NCBI RefSeq assembly: GCF_900104515.1
Contig: NZ_FNJL01000017.1
Span: 1-64,000 of the forward strand
DNA length: 64,000 nt
Origin: Paracidovorax cattleyae
Lineage (GTDB): Bacteria > Pseudomonadota > Gammaproteobacteria > Burkholderiales > Burkholderiaceae_C
Reading direction: 5' to 3'
The notes below the pieces were generated by a model that saw only the letters and a list, made by a program, of their open reading frames with translations, was not told the origin of the DNA and searched no databases. The translations under genes and the position numbers were made by a program. This document shows, in pieces, positions 29,784 through 37,499 of the stretch. Within the stretch, counting starts at the first letter, position 1. Each line of letters begins with the position of its first letter.

Positions 29784-30848
29784 TCAGACGCGGCTGCGGG
29801 CCTGCTTGGGCGAGAGGCCGAAGCGGCGCTTGTACGCGGTGGCGAAGTTGGCCGCGCTGGTGTAGCCGGCCACCATCGCGGCCTGGCCGACGGTGAGGCC
29901 GTCGCGCTCCAGGGCCTGGCGGGCGCGCTGCAGGCGGCAATCGCGCAGGTAGTCGAACACCGTCGTGCCGTAGACCGTGCGGAACTGGCGCTGCAGCGTG
30001 TTGGCGTTCACCCCGGCGCGGCGCGCGATCTCGTCGAGCGAGAGCTGGTCCGCCTCGCCCGAGCCGAGGAAGGCGTGCAGCTCGCGCAGGCGCTGGTGCT
30101 CACGCGGGCGCAGCGCGGCGGACGAGGCCGCGGGGGGCGGCGGCGCGGCGGGATTGCGGTAGAGCGTGCCGAGTGCCTCGCCCACGAGTTCGAGGGCGCG
30201 GCTTTCCAGGTAGAGGTGCTGCAGCAGTGGCTCGAGCACCGGCGGGCGCACGAGCTGTTCGGCGATCGCCACGGCGCGCGGCGAGGCCTGCCACCGCTGC
30301 ATGGCGAGGTGGCGGTGGCGGAATTCGCCCAGCTGCCCGCGGGCGCCCGGCGGATCGCCGCCCTCGCCCAGCGCCTGGGCGATCCAGTCCCAGCCCAGGC
30401 CCAGGCTCACGCGGCGCGCATAGGTACCCTGGCGGGCCCGGCGGGTGAAGTGCTCGCGCTCGGCCACCGATACGAGCAGGGCGCTGGCATGGCCGGCGCG
30501 GCCCGTGAGCCGCACGCGCTCGGGGCCGTACGAGACGTCCACCGAGCCTTCCAGCAGCAGCACGATGCGCAGCCCTTCCTCGATTTCGGCCTGCGCGGTG
30601 AGGTCGCGCTCGTCGCAGGCATCGTCGGTGTGCAGATGCAGCCCTGGTCGCAGTTGCCGCATGCGCAGGAAATGCGCACGCAGCGCGGGCTCGGCGGCGA
30701 GCGCGCCGGGCACGGATGCGAGGGGATGGACGGAAGGTGCGGACGGCGGCACGGCGGGGCAGCGGCGGCAGGGGAAACGGGCGAGATGCAGGGGCAGAGG
30801 CCGGGCGGAAAGCGGCCAGCGGACAAGGAGGCGGGGCCGCGCAAACAT
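29784..30848 (-). CDS. AraC-family regulator of siderophore uptake (PchR-like)
   Basis: From the ATG at 30848 the protein has 354 residues. The C-terminal 100 residues form the double HTH AraC domain (LSLDEIARRAGVNANTLQRQFRTVYGTTVFDYL and GYTSAANFATAYKRRFGLSP). The N-terminal half resembles PchR (IEEGLRIVLLLEGSVDVSYG). PchR-type proteins sense a ferric siderophore and activate the matching receptor. The first 45 residues are Pro/Arg-rich and lack family similarity, and AraC box B covers the ATG itself. A GTG at 30713 (309 aa) may therefore be the real start. It lies between the receptor gene and the divergent ABC operon. Confidence 0.88.
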   Translation of the reverse strand: MFARPRLLVRWPLSARPLPLHLARFPCRRCPAVPPSAPSVHPLASVPGALAAEPALRAHFLRMRQLRPGLHLHTDDACDERDLTAQAEIEEGLRIVLLLEGSVDVSYGPERVRLTGRAGHASALLVSVAEREHFTRRARQGTYARRVSLGLGWDWIAQALGEGGDPPGARGQLGEFRHRHLAMQRWQASPRAVAIAEQLVRPPVLEPLLQHLYLESRALELVGEALGTLYRNPAAPPPPAASSAALRPREHQRLRELHAFLGSGEADQLSLDEIARRAGVNANTLQRQFRTVYGTTVFDYLRDCRLQRARQALERDGLTVGQAAMVAGYTSAANFATAYKRRFGLSPKQARSRV

Positions 30849-30866
30849 CTTCGTTGGCGGTGCAAA
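30837..30866 (+). promoter_or_regulatory. AraC-type box (copy B) upstream of the iron ABC operon and over the araC start
   Basis: GCAAA half-sites start at 30841 and 30862, again 21 bases apart, and the 30-base segment is 27/30 identical to the inverse of copy A. Read in the direction of the target genes, both copies have the same orientation. Copy B overlaps the putative ATG of the regulator gene (30846-30848), so binding could both activate the rightward operon and repress the regulator. The Fur-like box follows 51 bases further on, against 41 for copy A, a difference of one helical turn. Confidence 0.6.
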
Positions 30867-30917
30867 CACGCGGTGCCGCAGTGCGTGGGATGCTATCAGG
30901 CAGCGATCGATAACACA

Positions 30918-30930
30918 AATGGTTCTCAAT
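30918..30930 (+). promoter_or_regulatory. Fur-like box between the araC regulator and the iron ABC operon
   Basis: AATGGTTCTCAAT matches 11 of 13 positions of AATGATTCTCATT, a common Fur core variant. It lies between the divergent regulator (start 30848) and the binding-protein gene (start 31093), and so could repress both under iron sufficiency. Confidence 0.45.
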
Positions 30931-31092
30931 ACAATTCCATGGCAACCCGGTCGGTGCCGGTCTCGCTCCCCTGGTCTGCGCATCCTGCCCGGTGTGATCC
31001 GCGGGACGCATCCCGAGCGCACGGATCGCGCGCGGCTGCCTTCCCCTCCGCCCGTCCGGCTTCTTCCTCTCTCCTGCATCCGCCACGCCACC

Positions 31093-32268
31093 ATGACCTT
31101 CCTTTTTCGCCGTTCCGTTTGCCGCACCCTCTGCGGCGCCGTGGCCGCGGCCGCCGGCCTGTGGGCCCTGCCCGCCACCGGCCAGGCACAGCCTGTCGCT
31201 GCGGCCGGCTTCATCGAAGTGACCGATCTCGCGCAGCGCACCGTCCGCCTGCCGGCCCGCGTGGACCGCGTGCTGCTCGGCGAGGGCCGGCTGCTGCCCG
31301 CCCTCGCCGTCTTCGACCGCGAGGACCCGACGCGCCGGCTCGTGGGCATGATGGGCGAATTCGAGAAGCTCGACGCCCCCGGCTACGCGCAGTGGGCGCG
31401 CCGCTTTCCGCATCTCGACCAGGTGCCGCGCGTGGGGCGCACCAGCAGCGGCAGCTTCAGCGACGAGCAGGCGGTCGCGCTGCGGCCCCAGGTGGCGATC
31501 CTCGGGCTGGCCGGCGGGCATGGCCCGAGCGAGCGGGACCGCGAGACGCTGGCGCGCCTGGAGGCGGCCGGCGTGGCCGCGGTGTTCATCGATTTCCGGC
31601 ACGACCCGTTGCGCAACACGCCGCGCAGCATGGCGCTGCTGGGCGAGGTGCTGGGCCGACGTGCCGAGGCCGACGCCTTCGTCACAGCCTGGAAGGCGCA
31701 GCTGGCCGTGGTGACGGACCGGCTGGCGCGCGCCAGGCCGGAGGCGCCCACGGTGTTCCTGGAAAACCGCGTGGGCCTCTCCGAAGGCTGCTGCGACACG
31801 ATGGTGGGCCTCGTGGGCATGCTGCTGGACGCCGCGGGGGGCCGCAACATCGGCAAGGGGCTGGTGCCCGGGGAATTCGGCACGCTGAACCCGGAGTTGC
31901 TGATCGCGCGGCAGCCGCGCTTCTACATCGGCACGGGAATCGGCTCGGCCGCCACGGCGCAGGGGATGCCGCTGCGCATCGTGCTGGGCGCCGACGCCAC
32001 GCCCGAGGCGGCGCGCGCCTCGCTCGCGCGCGCGGTGCAGCGCCGCGGCATCGCCCAGCTGAAAGCCGTGCAGGAGGGCCGCGCCTTCGCCATCTGGCAC
32101 CACTTCTACAACTCGCCCTTCAACGTGGTCGCGGTGCAGGTGTTCGCCAAATGGCTGCATCCCGAACTGTTCGCAGACGTCGACCCGCGCGAGACCTTCC
32201 GCACGCTGACCGAGCGCTTCCAGCCCTTCGCGCTGGAAGGCACCTACTGGACGGAGCTGCCCCGATGA
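31093..32268 (+). CDS. Iron-siderophore ABC transporter, periplasmic binding protein
   Basis: This 391-residue precursor has a signal peptide (ending about residue 32, TGQAQ) and a FecB/BtuF-type class III binding fold with two lobes joined by a long helix. Recognisable stretches are RTVRLPARVDRVLLGEGRLLPAL at the start of the domain and PEAPTVFLENRVG before a Cys-Cys pair (EGCCDTM) of unknown role. The protein would carry a ferric siderophore from the TonB receptor to the permease. It opens a five-gene operon in which each stop overlaps the next start by ATGA. Confidence 0.86.
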   Translation: MTFLFRRSVCRTLCGAVAAAAGLWALPATGQAQPVAAAGFIEVTDLAQRTVRLPARVDRVLLGEGRLLPALAVFDREDPTRRLVGMMGEFEKLDAPGYAQWARRFPHLDQVPRVGRTSSGSFSDEQAVALRPQVAILGLAGGHGPSERDRETLARLEAAGVAAVFIDFRHDPLRNTPRSMALLGEVLGRRAEADAFVTAWKAQLAVVTDRLARARPEAPTVFLENRVGLSEGCCDTMVGLVGMLLDAAGGRNIGKGLVPGEFGTLNPELLIARQPRFYIGTGIGSAATAQGMPLRIVLGADATPEAARASLARAVQRRGIAQLKAVQEGRAFAIWHHFYNSPFNVVAVQVFAKWLHPELFADVDPRETFRTLTERFQPFALEGTYWTELPR

Positions 32269-33275
32269 GCGCCGGGCCCACCTCGGCAGAGCGCCGCGGC
32301 CTGCTGTGCGCAGGCGCGGGGGCGGCGCTCGCGCTGGCGGGATGCGCGGCCGGGCAGCCGGTCCTGGCGACCCGCCACGCGGATGCCGCCCTGCCGCCGC
32401 TGGACGGCGCGCCCGCCTTCGCCATGCCGGGCACCCGGCAGATCGACTGGGCCGCGAACGGCCACGTGCACCGCATTTTCGTGGCGGAGCCGCTGGTCCC
32501 GCCGCCACCCGAGGGCCACCCGGTGATCTTCGTGCTGGACGGCAACATCCTGTTCCCGATCGTGGCGCAGCTGGTGCGCAACCGTGCGGTGCGCAGCGAT
32601 GCGGCGGCGCGTTCCTCGGCGGTGGTGGTGGGCCTGGGTTACGCCACGCCGGGCGTGCTGGACACCACCGCCCGCGCCTACGACTACACGCCGCCCCTGC
32701 AGGGTGACGATGCGGGGACCGCGGGGGCGCCGCTGGTGGACCCGCGCGGTCGCCGGGAAGGCGGCGCCGACGCGTTCCTCGACCTGCTCGAAGGGCGCAT
32801 CCGCCCCTGGATCGCGGAGCGCTTCCCGCTCGACCCGCGGCGGCAGACGCTGTTCGGCCATTCGTACGGCGGCCTGCTGACGCTGCACGCCCTGTTCACC
32901 CGCCCCGCCCTGTTCACGCACTACTGCGCCGCCAGCCCGTCGGTGTGGTGGCGCGGCGGGCCGCTGGCGCGGGAGCGGGATCGATTCATCACCCGCGCGC
33001 GTGCCGGGGCGCTGCCGCCTGCCGGCATCGACCTGCTGATGACCGCGGGGGGCCGCGAGGGCGCGCCGCCGGTGCTGCCGACGGACCCCGCGCGTGCGGC
33101 CATCGTGCGCCAGCGCCAGGCCGGGGGAACGCCGCAGGACTGGGCGCGGCACCTGGAGGGCGTGCCGGGACTGCGCACGCGCTTCGTGCGCTTCGAGGAC
33201 GAGGACCACGGCAGCACGATGGCACCGGCCGCGGGGCGCGCCGTCGCGCTCGCGCTGCAGGAGGCCGCCGCATGA
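32265..33275 (+). CDS. Alpha/beta-hydrolase lipoprotein, probable siderophore esterase
   Basis: This 336-residue protein has a lipobox-like LALAGC in its signal segment and an esterase D/IroE-type alpha/beta hydrolase domain. The nucleophile is Ser200 in GHSYGG and the catalytic His is His315 in EDEDHGS. The IFVLDGNILFPIV segment is usual for enterobactin-esterase-like enzymes. Such enzymes hydrolyse ester-linked siderophores to release iron. A lipoprotein or periplasmic location would mean processing before or during import, as for IroE. Position inside the iron ABC operon (ATGA overlaps on both sides) supports this role. Confidence 0.8.
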   Translation: MSAGPTSAERRGLLCAGAGAALALAGCAAGQPVLATRHADAALPPLDGAPAFAMPGTRQIDWAANGHVHRIFVAEPLVPPPPEGHPVIFVLDGNILFPIVAQLVRNRAVRSDAAARSSAVVVGLGYATPGVLDTTARAYDYTPPLQGDDAGTAGAPLVDPRGRREGGADAFLDLLEGRIRPWIAERFPLDPRRQTLFGHSYGGLLTLHALFTRPALFTHYCAASPSVWWRGGPLARERDRFITRARAGALPPAGIDLLMTAGGREGAPPVLPTDPARAAIVRQRQAGGTPQDWARHLEGVPGLRTRFVRFEDEDHGSTMAPAAGRAVALALQEAAA

Positions 33276-34354
33276 CCGTGGATGCACCGAGCGCCCCGGG
33301 CGCCGGCGACGCGGCGGGCGCAGCGCTCGCCCGCCGCTACCGGCGTTTCGCCTCGGTGCGCGTGCTGGTGCTCGCGGCCATGGCGGTGGCACTCGCGCTG
33401 GCGTTCGCGGTGGACGTATCCACCGGCCCCTCCCACTTTCCTCTGGCCGACGTGTGGGCCGGCCTGCTGGCGCCGGGCACGCTGCCGGACGAACAGCGCG
33501 TTATCCTCTGGGAAGTGCGCCTGCCCTATGCCGCGATGGCCGTGCTCGTGGGCGCCTCGCTGGGGCTGGCCGGCGCGGAGATGCAGACGGTGCTCAACAA
33601 CCCGCTCGCCAGCCCGTTCACCCTCGGCATCTCGGCGGCCTCGGCCGTGGGGGCGTCCGTCGCCGTGGTCTCGGGCCTGACGCTGGTCGCGTTCGGCGAG
33701 AACCTGGCCGTACCGCTGTGCGCCTTCGCCGCGGCGACCGGCGCCACGCTGCTCATCCAGTTCCTGGCCTGGCGCTTCGGCGCCACGGTGGACACGGTGG
33801 TGCTGTTCGGCATCGCGCTGCTGTTCACCTTCGAGGCACTGCTGTGGCTGCTGCAGTTCATCGCCGACAGCAACGCGCTGCAGCAGATCGTGTTCTGGAC
33901 CATGGGCAGCCTGTCGCGCGCCACCTGGAACAAGATCGGCCTGGTGGGCACGGTGTTCGCGTTCTGCGGGCTCTGGTCGGCGCGCCACGCCTGGCCGCTC
34001 ACGGCGCTGCGCGCGGGCGAGGACCAGGCGCGCAGCTTCGGCGTGGCGGTGGAGCGGCTGCGGCTCGTGACAATGCTGCGCGTGAGCCTGCTGGCGGCCA
34101 CCGCGCTGTCGTTCGTGGGCACGATCGGCTTCGTGGGCCTCGTGGGGCCGCACATCGCGCGGCTGGTGGTGGGCGAGGACCACCGCTACTACCTGCCGGG
34201 CAGCGCGCTCGCGGGCGCGCTGATGCTCGCGGGCGCCTCCATCCTCAGCAAGGCGCTGGTGCCGGGCGTGGTGCTGCCGATCGGCATCATCACCGCGCTG
34301 GTGGGCGTGCCGATGTTCATGGCGCTGATCCTCGCGCGCAGGCGGCCGGCATGA
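33272..34354 (+). CDS. FecCD-family iron-siderophore ABC permease
   Basis: This 360-residue polytopic protein has about ten membrane helices and the FecCD conserved segments EVRLPYAAMAVLVGASLGLAGAEMQTVLNNPLASP (about 80-114), MGSLSRATWNK and GFVGLVGPHIARLVVGEDHRYYLPGSAL. Only one permease gene is present, so a homodimer is expected. The N-terminal 25 residues are an Ala-rich cytoplasmic extension. Coupled by ATGA overlaps to the esterase and ATPase genes. Confidence 0.93.
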   Translation: MTVDAPSAPGAGDAAGAALARRYRRFASVRVLVLAAMAVALALAFAVDVSTGPSHFPLADVWAGLLAPGTLPDEQRVILWEVRLPYAAMAVLVGASLGLAGAEMQTVLNNPLASPFTLGISAASAVGASVAVVSGLTLVAFGENLAVPLCAFAAATGATLLIQFLAWRFGATVDTVVLFGIALLFTFEALLWLLQFIADSNALQQIVFWTMGSLSRATWNKIGLVGTVFAFCGLWSARHAWPLTALRAGEDQARSFGVAVERLRLVTMLRVSLLAATALSFVGTIGFVGLVGPHIARLVVGEDHRYYLPGSALAGALMLAGASILSKALVPGVVLPIGIITALVGVPMFMALILARRRPA

Positions 34355-35211
34355 GCGCGGCGAACCACGATGCAGCGGTGGAAGGCCTGGTGCTGCAGCA
34401 GGTGCAGGTGGGCTACCCGGGCCGCACGGTGCTCTCGGACATCGCGCCTGCGCGCGCCATGCCCGGCACACTCACCGCCGTGGTGGGCCCCAATGCCGTG
34501 GGCAAATCCACGCTGCTGCGCGCCATCGCGGGCCTGCAGCCCGCGCGCGGCTCCATGCGCCTGGACGGTGACGACCTCGCCGGCCTGGCTCCGCGCGAAC
34601 GGCTGCGCCGCGTGGGCTACCTGCCGCAGACGCTGCCGCAGGCCACCTCGCTGGTGGTGCACGAATCGATGCTGAGCGCCGTGCGCGCAGGCCGCCCGGA
34701 CCTTGCCGGCGCGCGCGCCGACGCCGCACTGGCCCGCGTGCTCGGCGACCTGGGCCTGGACGGCCTGGCGCTGCGCCGGCTGGACGAACTCTCCGGCGGG
34801 CAGCGCCAGATGGTGGGCCTCGCCCAGGTACTGGTGCGTGCGCCCCGGCTGCTGCTGCTGGACGAGCCCACCAGCGCGCTCGACCTGCGCTGGCAGCTCA
34901 CCGTGCTGCAGACCGTGCGCGCCCTGGTGGACGGCGGGCAGACGCTCGCGCTCATCGCCGTGCACGACCTCAACCTGGCCCTGCGCTTCTGCGACCGCAT
35001 CCTGGTGCTGGGCCAGGGCCGCATCCTGGCCGATGGCGTACCCGCCGACGTGGTTACGCCGCAATTGCTGCAGCAAGCCTACGGCGTACGGGCGCGCGTG
35101 GAGCGCTGCTCGCGTGGCCACCCGGTCGTGCTCGCCGACGAAGCGCTGGCCCTGGCCGGCGCCGCCGCGATCGCCCGTGCCCCACACCCCCACGACACTG
35201 CCTTTTCATGA
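34351..35211 (+). CDS. Iron-siderophore ABC transporter ATPase (FecE/FepC type)
   Basis: This 286-residue ATPase has Walker A GPNAVGKST (the usual GPNGAGKST with Ala-Val in place of Gly-Ala), signature LSGGQRQMVGLAQVLVRAP and Walker [17 protein letters not shown]. The H-loop lies in AVHDLNLALRFCD. The C-terminus carries an extra 35-residue Ala/His-rich tail. It drives the FecCD permease encoded just before, and the DUF2218 gene follows with an ATGA overlap. Confidence 0.92.
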   Translation: MSAANHDAAVEGLVLQQVQVGYPGRTVLSDIAPARAMPGTLTAVVGPNAVGKSTLLRAIAGLQPARGSMRLDGDDLAGLAPRERLRRVGYLPQTLPQATSLVVHESMLSAVRAGRPDLAGARADAALARVLGDLGLDGLALRRLDELSGGQRQMVGLAQVLVRAPRLLLLDEPTSALDLRWQLTVLQTVRALVDGGQTLALIAVHDLNLALRFCDRILVLGQGRILADGVPADVVTPQLLQQAYGVRARVERCSRGHPVVLADEALALAGAAAIARAPHPHDTAFS

Positions 35212-35555
35212 TCACACGCCACGGCCGCATGGACACCGCCGAGGCCAGCCGCTTCCTCACGCGGCTGTGCTACCACTTCCGCCGCAAGATCCCGGTCGAA
35301 TACGACCAGGTGCGCGGGGACGCGCGCTTTCCGTGGGGCGCATGCGTGCTGCGGGCGGACGCCGGCCAGTTGTCCTTCGACTGCAGCGCGGCCGACGCCG
35401 AAGCGCTCGCGCGCGTGCAGCATGCGATCGATTCGCACGTGGAGCTGTTCTCGCGAAAGAGCCCGCTGCAGGTGGTGTGGGACGCGCCGGTGCATGCGGA
35501 TGCAGATGCGGGCCCGGACGCGCGTGTGGGCACGTGCAGCGGCGCCCCTTTCTGA
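35208..35555 (+). CDS. DUF2218 small protein of the iron operon
   Basis: This 115-residue protein matches the DUF2218 pattern: a compact domain over about residues 5-95 with RFLTRLCYHFRRKIPVEYD and ADARALARVQHAIDSH-type helix (here EALARVQHAIDSHVELFSRK), then an Asp/Ala-rich tail. DUF2218 genes recur at the end of siderophore uptake operons, but their biochemical role is unknown. Tight coupling to the ATPase gene suggests a cytoplasmic role in iron release or storage; this is inference. Confidence 0.8.
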   Translation: MITRHGRMDTAEASRFLTRLCYHFRRKIPVEYDQVRGDARFPWGACVLRADAGQLSFDCSAADAEALARVQHAIDSHVELFSRKSPLQVVWDAPVHADADAGPDARVGTCSGAPF

Positions 35556-35571
35556 AGCGCCGTCGGCCGTT

Positions 35572-35832
35572 TCAGTCCCAGGCCGGGGCCAGTCCTTCCG
35601 GGTCCACCAGCCGGCCGCCGCGGTCCAGCGCGGCGATGCGTTGCATGTGGGCATCCTCCAGCCGCAGCTGCGTGGCGCGCAGGTTGGAGTGACGGTGCTC
35701 GCGGCGCGTGGACGAAGGGATCACGGCGAAGCTCGACTGCATCGCCCAGGCCAGTGCGACCTGGGCCGGTGTGGCATCGCATTCCTGCGCGATCGACTGG
35801 ATCTCCGCATCCTGCAGCATCTGGCCGTAGCC
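35572..35832 (-). pseudogene. 5'-truncated aldo/keto reductase (2,5-diketogluconate reductase B-like)
   Basis: The frame encodes only the last 87 or so residues of an aldo/keto reductase, from about GYGQMLQDAEI to the family-typical end DPEGLAPAWD. It includes ALAWAMQSSFAVIPSSTRREH and SNLRATQLRL, the NADPH-binding C-terminal region. The TIM-barrel half with the catalytic Tyr is gone. The break coincides with the start of the truncated LysR gene on the other strand near 35830, so one deletion removed both 5' ends and the shared promoter region. Not expected to be functional. Confidence 0.85.
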
Positions 35833-36521
35833 AGACGGCGTCGGGCGTCAGCCGGGCGCTCGCGCGCCTGGAGAAGAAGCTCGACACGACGCTGCTGCGC
35901 CGCACCACGCGCCGCATCGAGCTCACGGAGGAAGGCCACGCCTTCCTCACGCGCGCCCGGGCCATCCTCACGGCCCTGGACGAGGCGGAAGAGCACATGG
36001 CTGCACGCCGGCACCAGCCCGCAGGACGCCTGCGCGTGAACGCGGCCACGCCGTTCATGCTGCACGTGGTGGCGCCGCTGGTGCCTGCATTCCGCAGCAC
36101 CTGCCCGCAGATCGCCCTGGAACTGGACACCGACGAACGCAACATCGACCTGCTGGAGCGGCGCACGGATGTCGCCACCCGCATCGGCACGCTGCGCGAT
36201 TCCACGCTGCATGCCCGCCCGCTGGGCTCCAGCCGCCGCGGCCCCCATGGCGACGCATGGACTGTCACTCCGGACATCGCGGCCTCCAGCGGCGAAACCC
36301 TGCGCCAGCTCGCGCTGGCGGGCGCCGGCATCGTCTGCCTGTCGGATTTCATGACCGCGCATGACCGCGAGCGCGGAGACCTCTTGCAGCTGCTGACCCG
36401 GGATACGGCCTACGTGCGGCAGCCCATCAGCGCGGTGTACTACCGCAACACGCAGCCGGCATCGCGCATCGCCTGCTTCCTGGATTTCCTGGCGGCCCGC
36501 CTGGTCGAGCCCGGGCATTGA
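35833..36521 (+). pseudogene. LysR-family regulator remnant, truncated and internally deleted
   Basis: The reading frame enters LysR homology at QTASGVSRALARLEKKL, in the middle of the HTH; the first 30 or so residues are missing. The effector domain is also damaged. After DSTLHARPLGSSR (about 36236) the frame jumps to HGDAWTVTPDIAASSGETLRQLALAGAG, losing roughly 50-70 residues of the ligand domain without a frame change. The open frame upstream to 35754 is antisense to the aldo/keto reductase remnant. Loss of half the HTH makes DNA binding unlikely. Confidence 0.85.
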
Positions 36522-36608
36522 GAGGCCTCTGTAGGACCGTGCCTCCTCCTGGAGACAGGCTTGCGAAAACGCAAGGCGCCCCGCCCCCCGGGGCACTCCA
36601 ATGCCGCC

Positions 36609-36866
36609 ATGCGCCCGACGAACATCCCTTTACTCCGCCCCGGCATGTACGTACGCTCCCGGAACGGGAACATCCGCATGCTGGTGACCTGCGACAACGG
36701 CGACGGCTCCTTCATCTGCTTCTGGTTCTGCGAGGAGCGCGACCGGCTGGTCTGGCAGCGATTCGCGTGCGGCGATCTGTGCCCGGACCTGCGGCCCGGC
36801 ATCCGGCCGTCCACGGGCCAAAAAACCCCGCGCCGCGGCAACCATGCCCGGCCCGCCGGCGCATGA
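36609..36866 (+). CDS. Small DUF2158/YodC-like protein
   Basis: This 85-residue product contains a segment like the YodC/DUF2158 family: LLRPGMYVRSRNGNIRM, then FICFWFCEERDRLVWQRF, corresponding to the GDVVxLKSGGPxM ... CxWF ... xxF pattern of that family. Function is unknown. The ATG at 36609 is preferred. A TTG at 36561 would give 101 residues but falls within a CTTGCG-AAAA-CGCAAG hairpin (36560-36575). The C-terminal 25 residues are low-complexity and basic. Confidence 0.55.
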   Translation: MRPTNIPLLRPGMYVRSRNGNIRMLVTCDNGDGSFICFWFCEERDRLVWQRFACGDLCPDLRPGIRPSTGQKTPRRGNHARPAGA

Positions 36867-36939
36867 CGGGTGTGCCCGGCCGTACGCTCTGTTGCAGACT
36901 GCCTTTTACGCGCGCACCTGCTGATGCTTAGACTGGGCC

Positions 36940-37464
36940 ATGTTCCTCGACTACAACCCCGACGACCTCGATGTCCGGATCTCGGAACTGCTGGTGGCCA
37001 CCTGCGACTCCGCCGACCCCGAACTGCCGTCTGCCGTCCCCGCCGTCCTCCGCCTGCTGCGCACGCGGCTGGACATGGACGTGGCCTTCGTCTCGCAGAT
37101 CGCAGACGGGCGCCGCACGATCCAGGCGGTGGACCACGCGCCCGGCTTCGATCCCCTTCCGGCCGGCACGTCCGACCCGGTCGAGGAAACCTGGTGCCAG
37201 CACGTCATCGAAGGCCGGCTGCCGGAGCGCACGGAGAATGCGGCCGCCTACGTCAAGGCAGGGAAGGCGCCGGATCCGGGGTATCCCGTCGGTACGCTTC
37301 TGAGCACGCCGGTGCGCCTGCCCGGAGGCGGGGTCTATGGCACGCTGTGCTGCTTCAGCCGGGGCATCCACCCGGAAGCCGACATCGGCCGCCTGCGGTA
37401 CACGGCCGACCTGCTGGCATCGCGGCTCAAGCCCGGGACAGGCAAGCCGGCTTCCGCCGGCTGA
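36940..37464 (+). CDS. GAF-domain protein
   Basis: This 174-residue protein consists essentially of one GAF domain (about 25-165) with LRTRLDMDVAFVSQIADGRRTIQAVD and a C-terminal LLSTPVRLPGGGVYGTLCCFSRG strand pair. There is no attached output domain. Stand-alone GAF proteins may bind small ligands or tetrapyrroles and act with a partner in trans. The pattern is close to the GAF part of EAL/GGDEF-type sensory proteins of Pseudomonas and Acidovorax. The ligand is unknown. Confidence 0.78.
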   Translation: MFLDYNPDDLDVRISELLVATCDSADPELPSAVPAVLRLLRTRLDMDVAFVSQIADGRRTIQAVDHAPGFDPLPAGTSDPVEETWCQHVIEGRLPERTENAAAYVKAGKAPDPGYPVGTLLSTPVRLPGGGVYGTLCCFSRGIHPEADIGRLRYTADLLASRLKPGTGKPASAG

Positions 37465-37499
37465 GCGGGCAGGCCGGTACAGCCGGTGCCGCTGCGGGC

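Noticed and set aside
27660..33275. A 1,871-codon open frame on the plus strand
   Set aside because: Only its last 336 codons (from ATG 32265) resemble a protein family. The rest is antisense to the TonB receptor and AraC genes and is open because of high GC content.
35754..35832. N-terminal part of the LysR open frame as a real domain
   Set aside because: These codons are antisense to the aldo/keto reductase remnant and unrelated to any HTH, so they are a by-product of the deletion.
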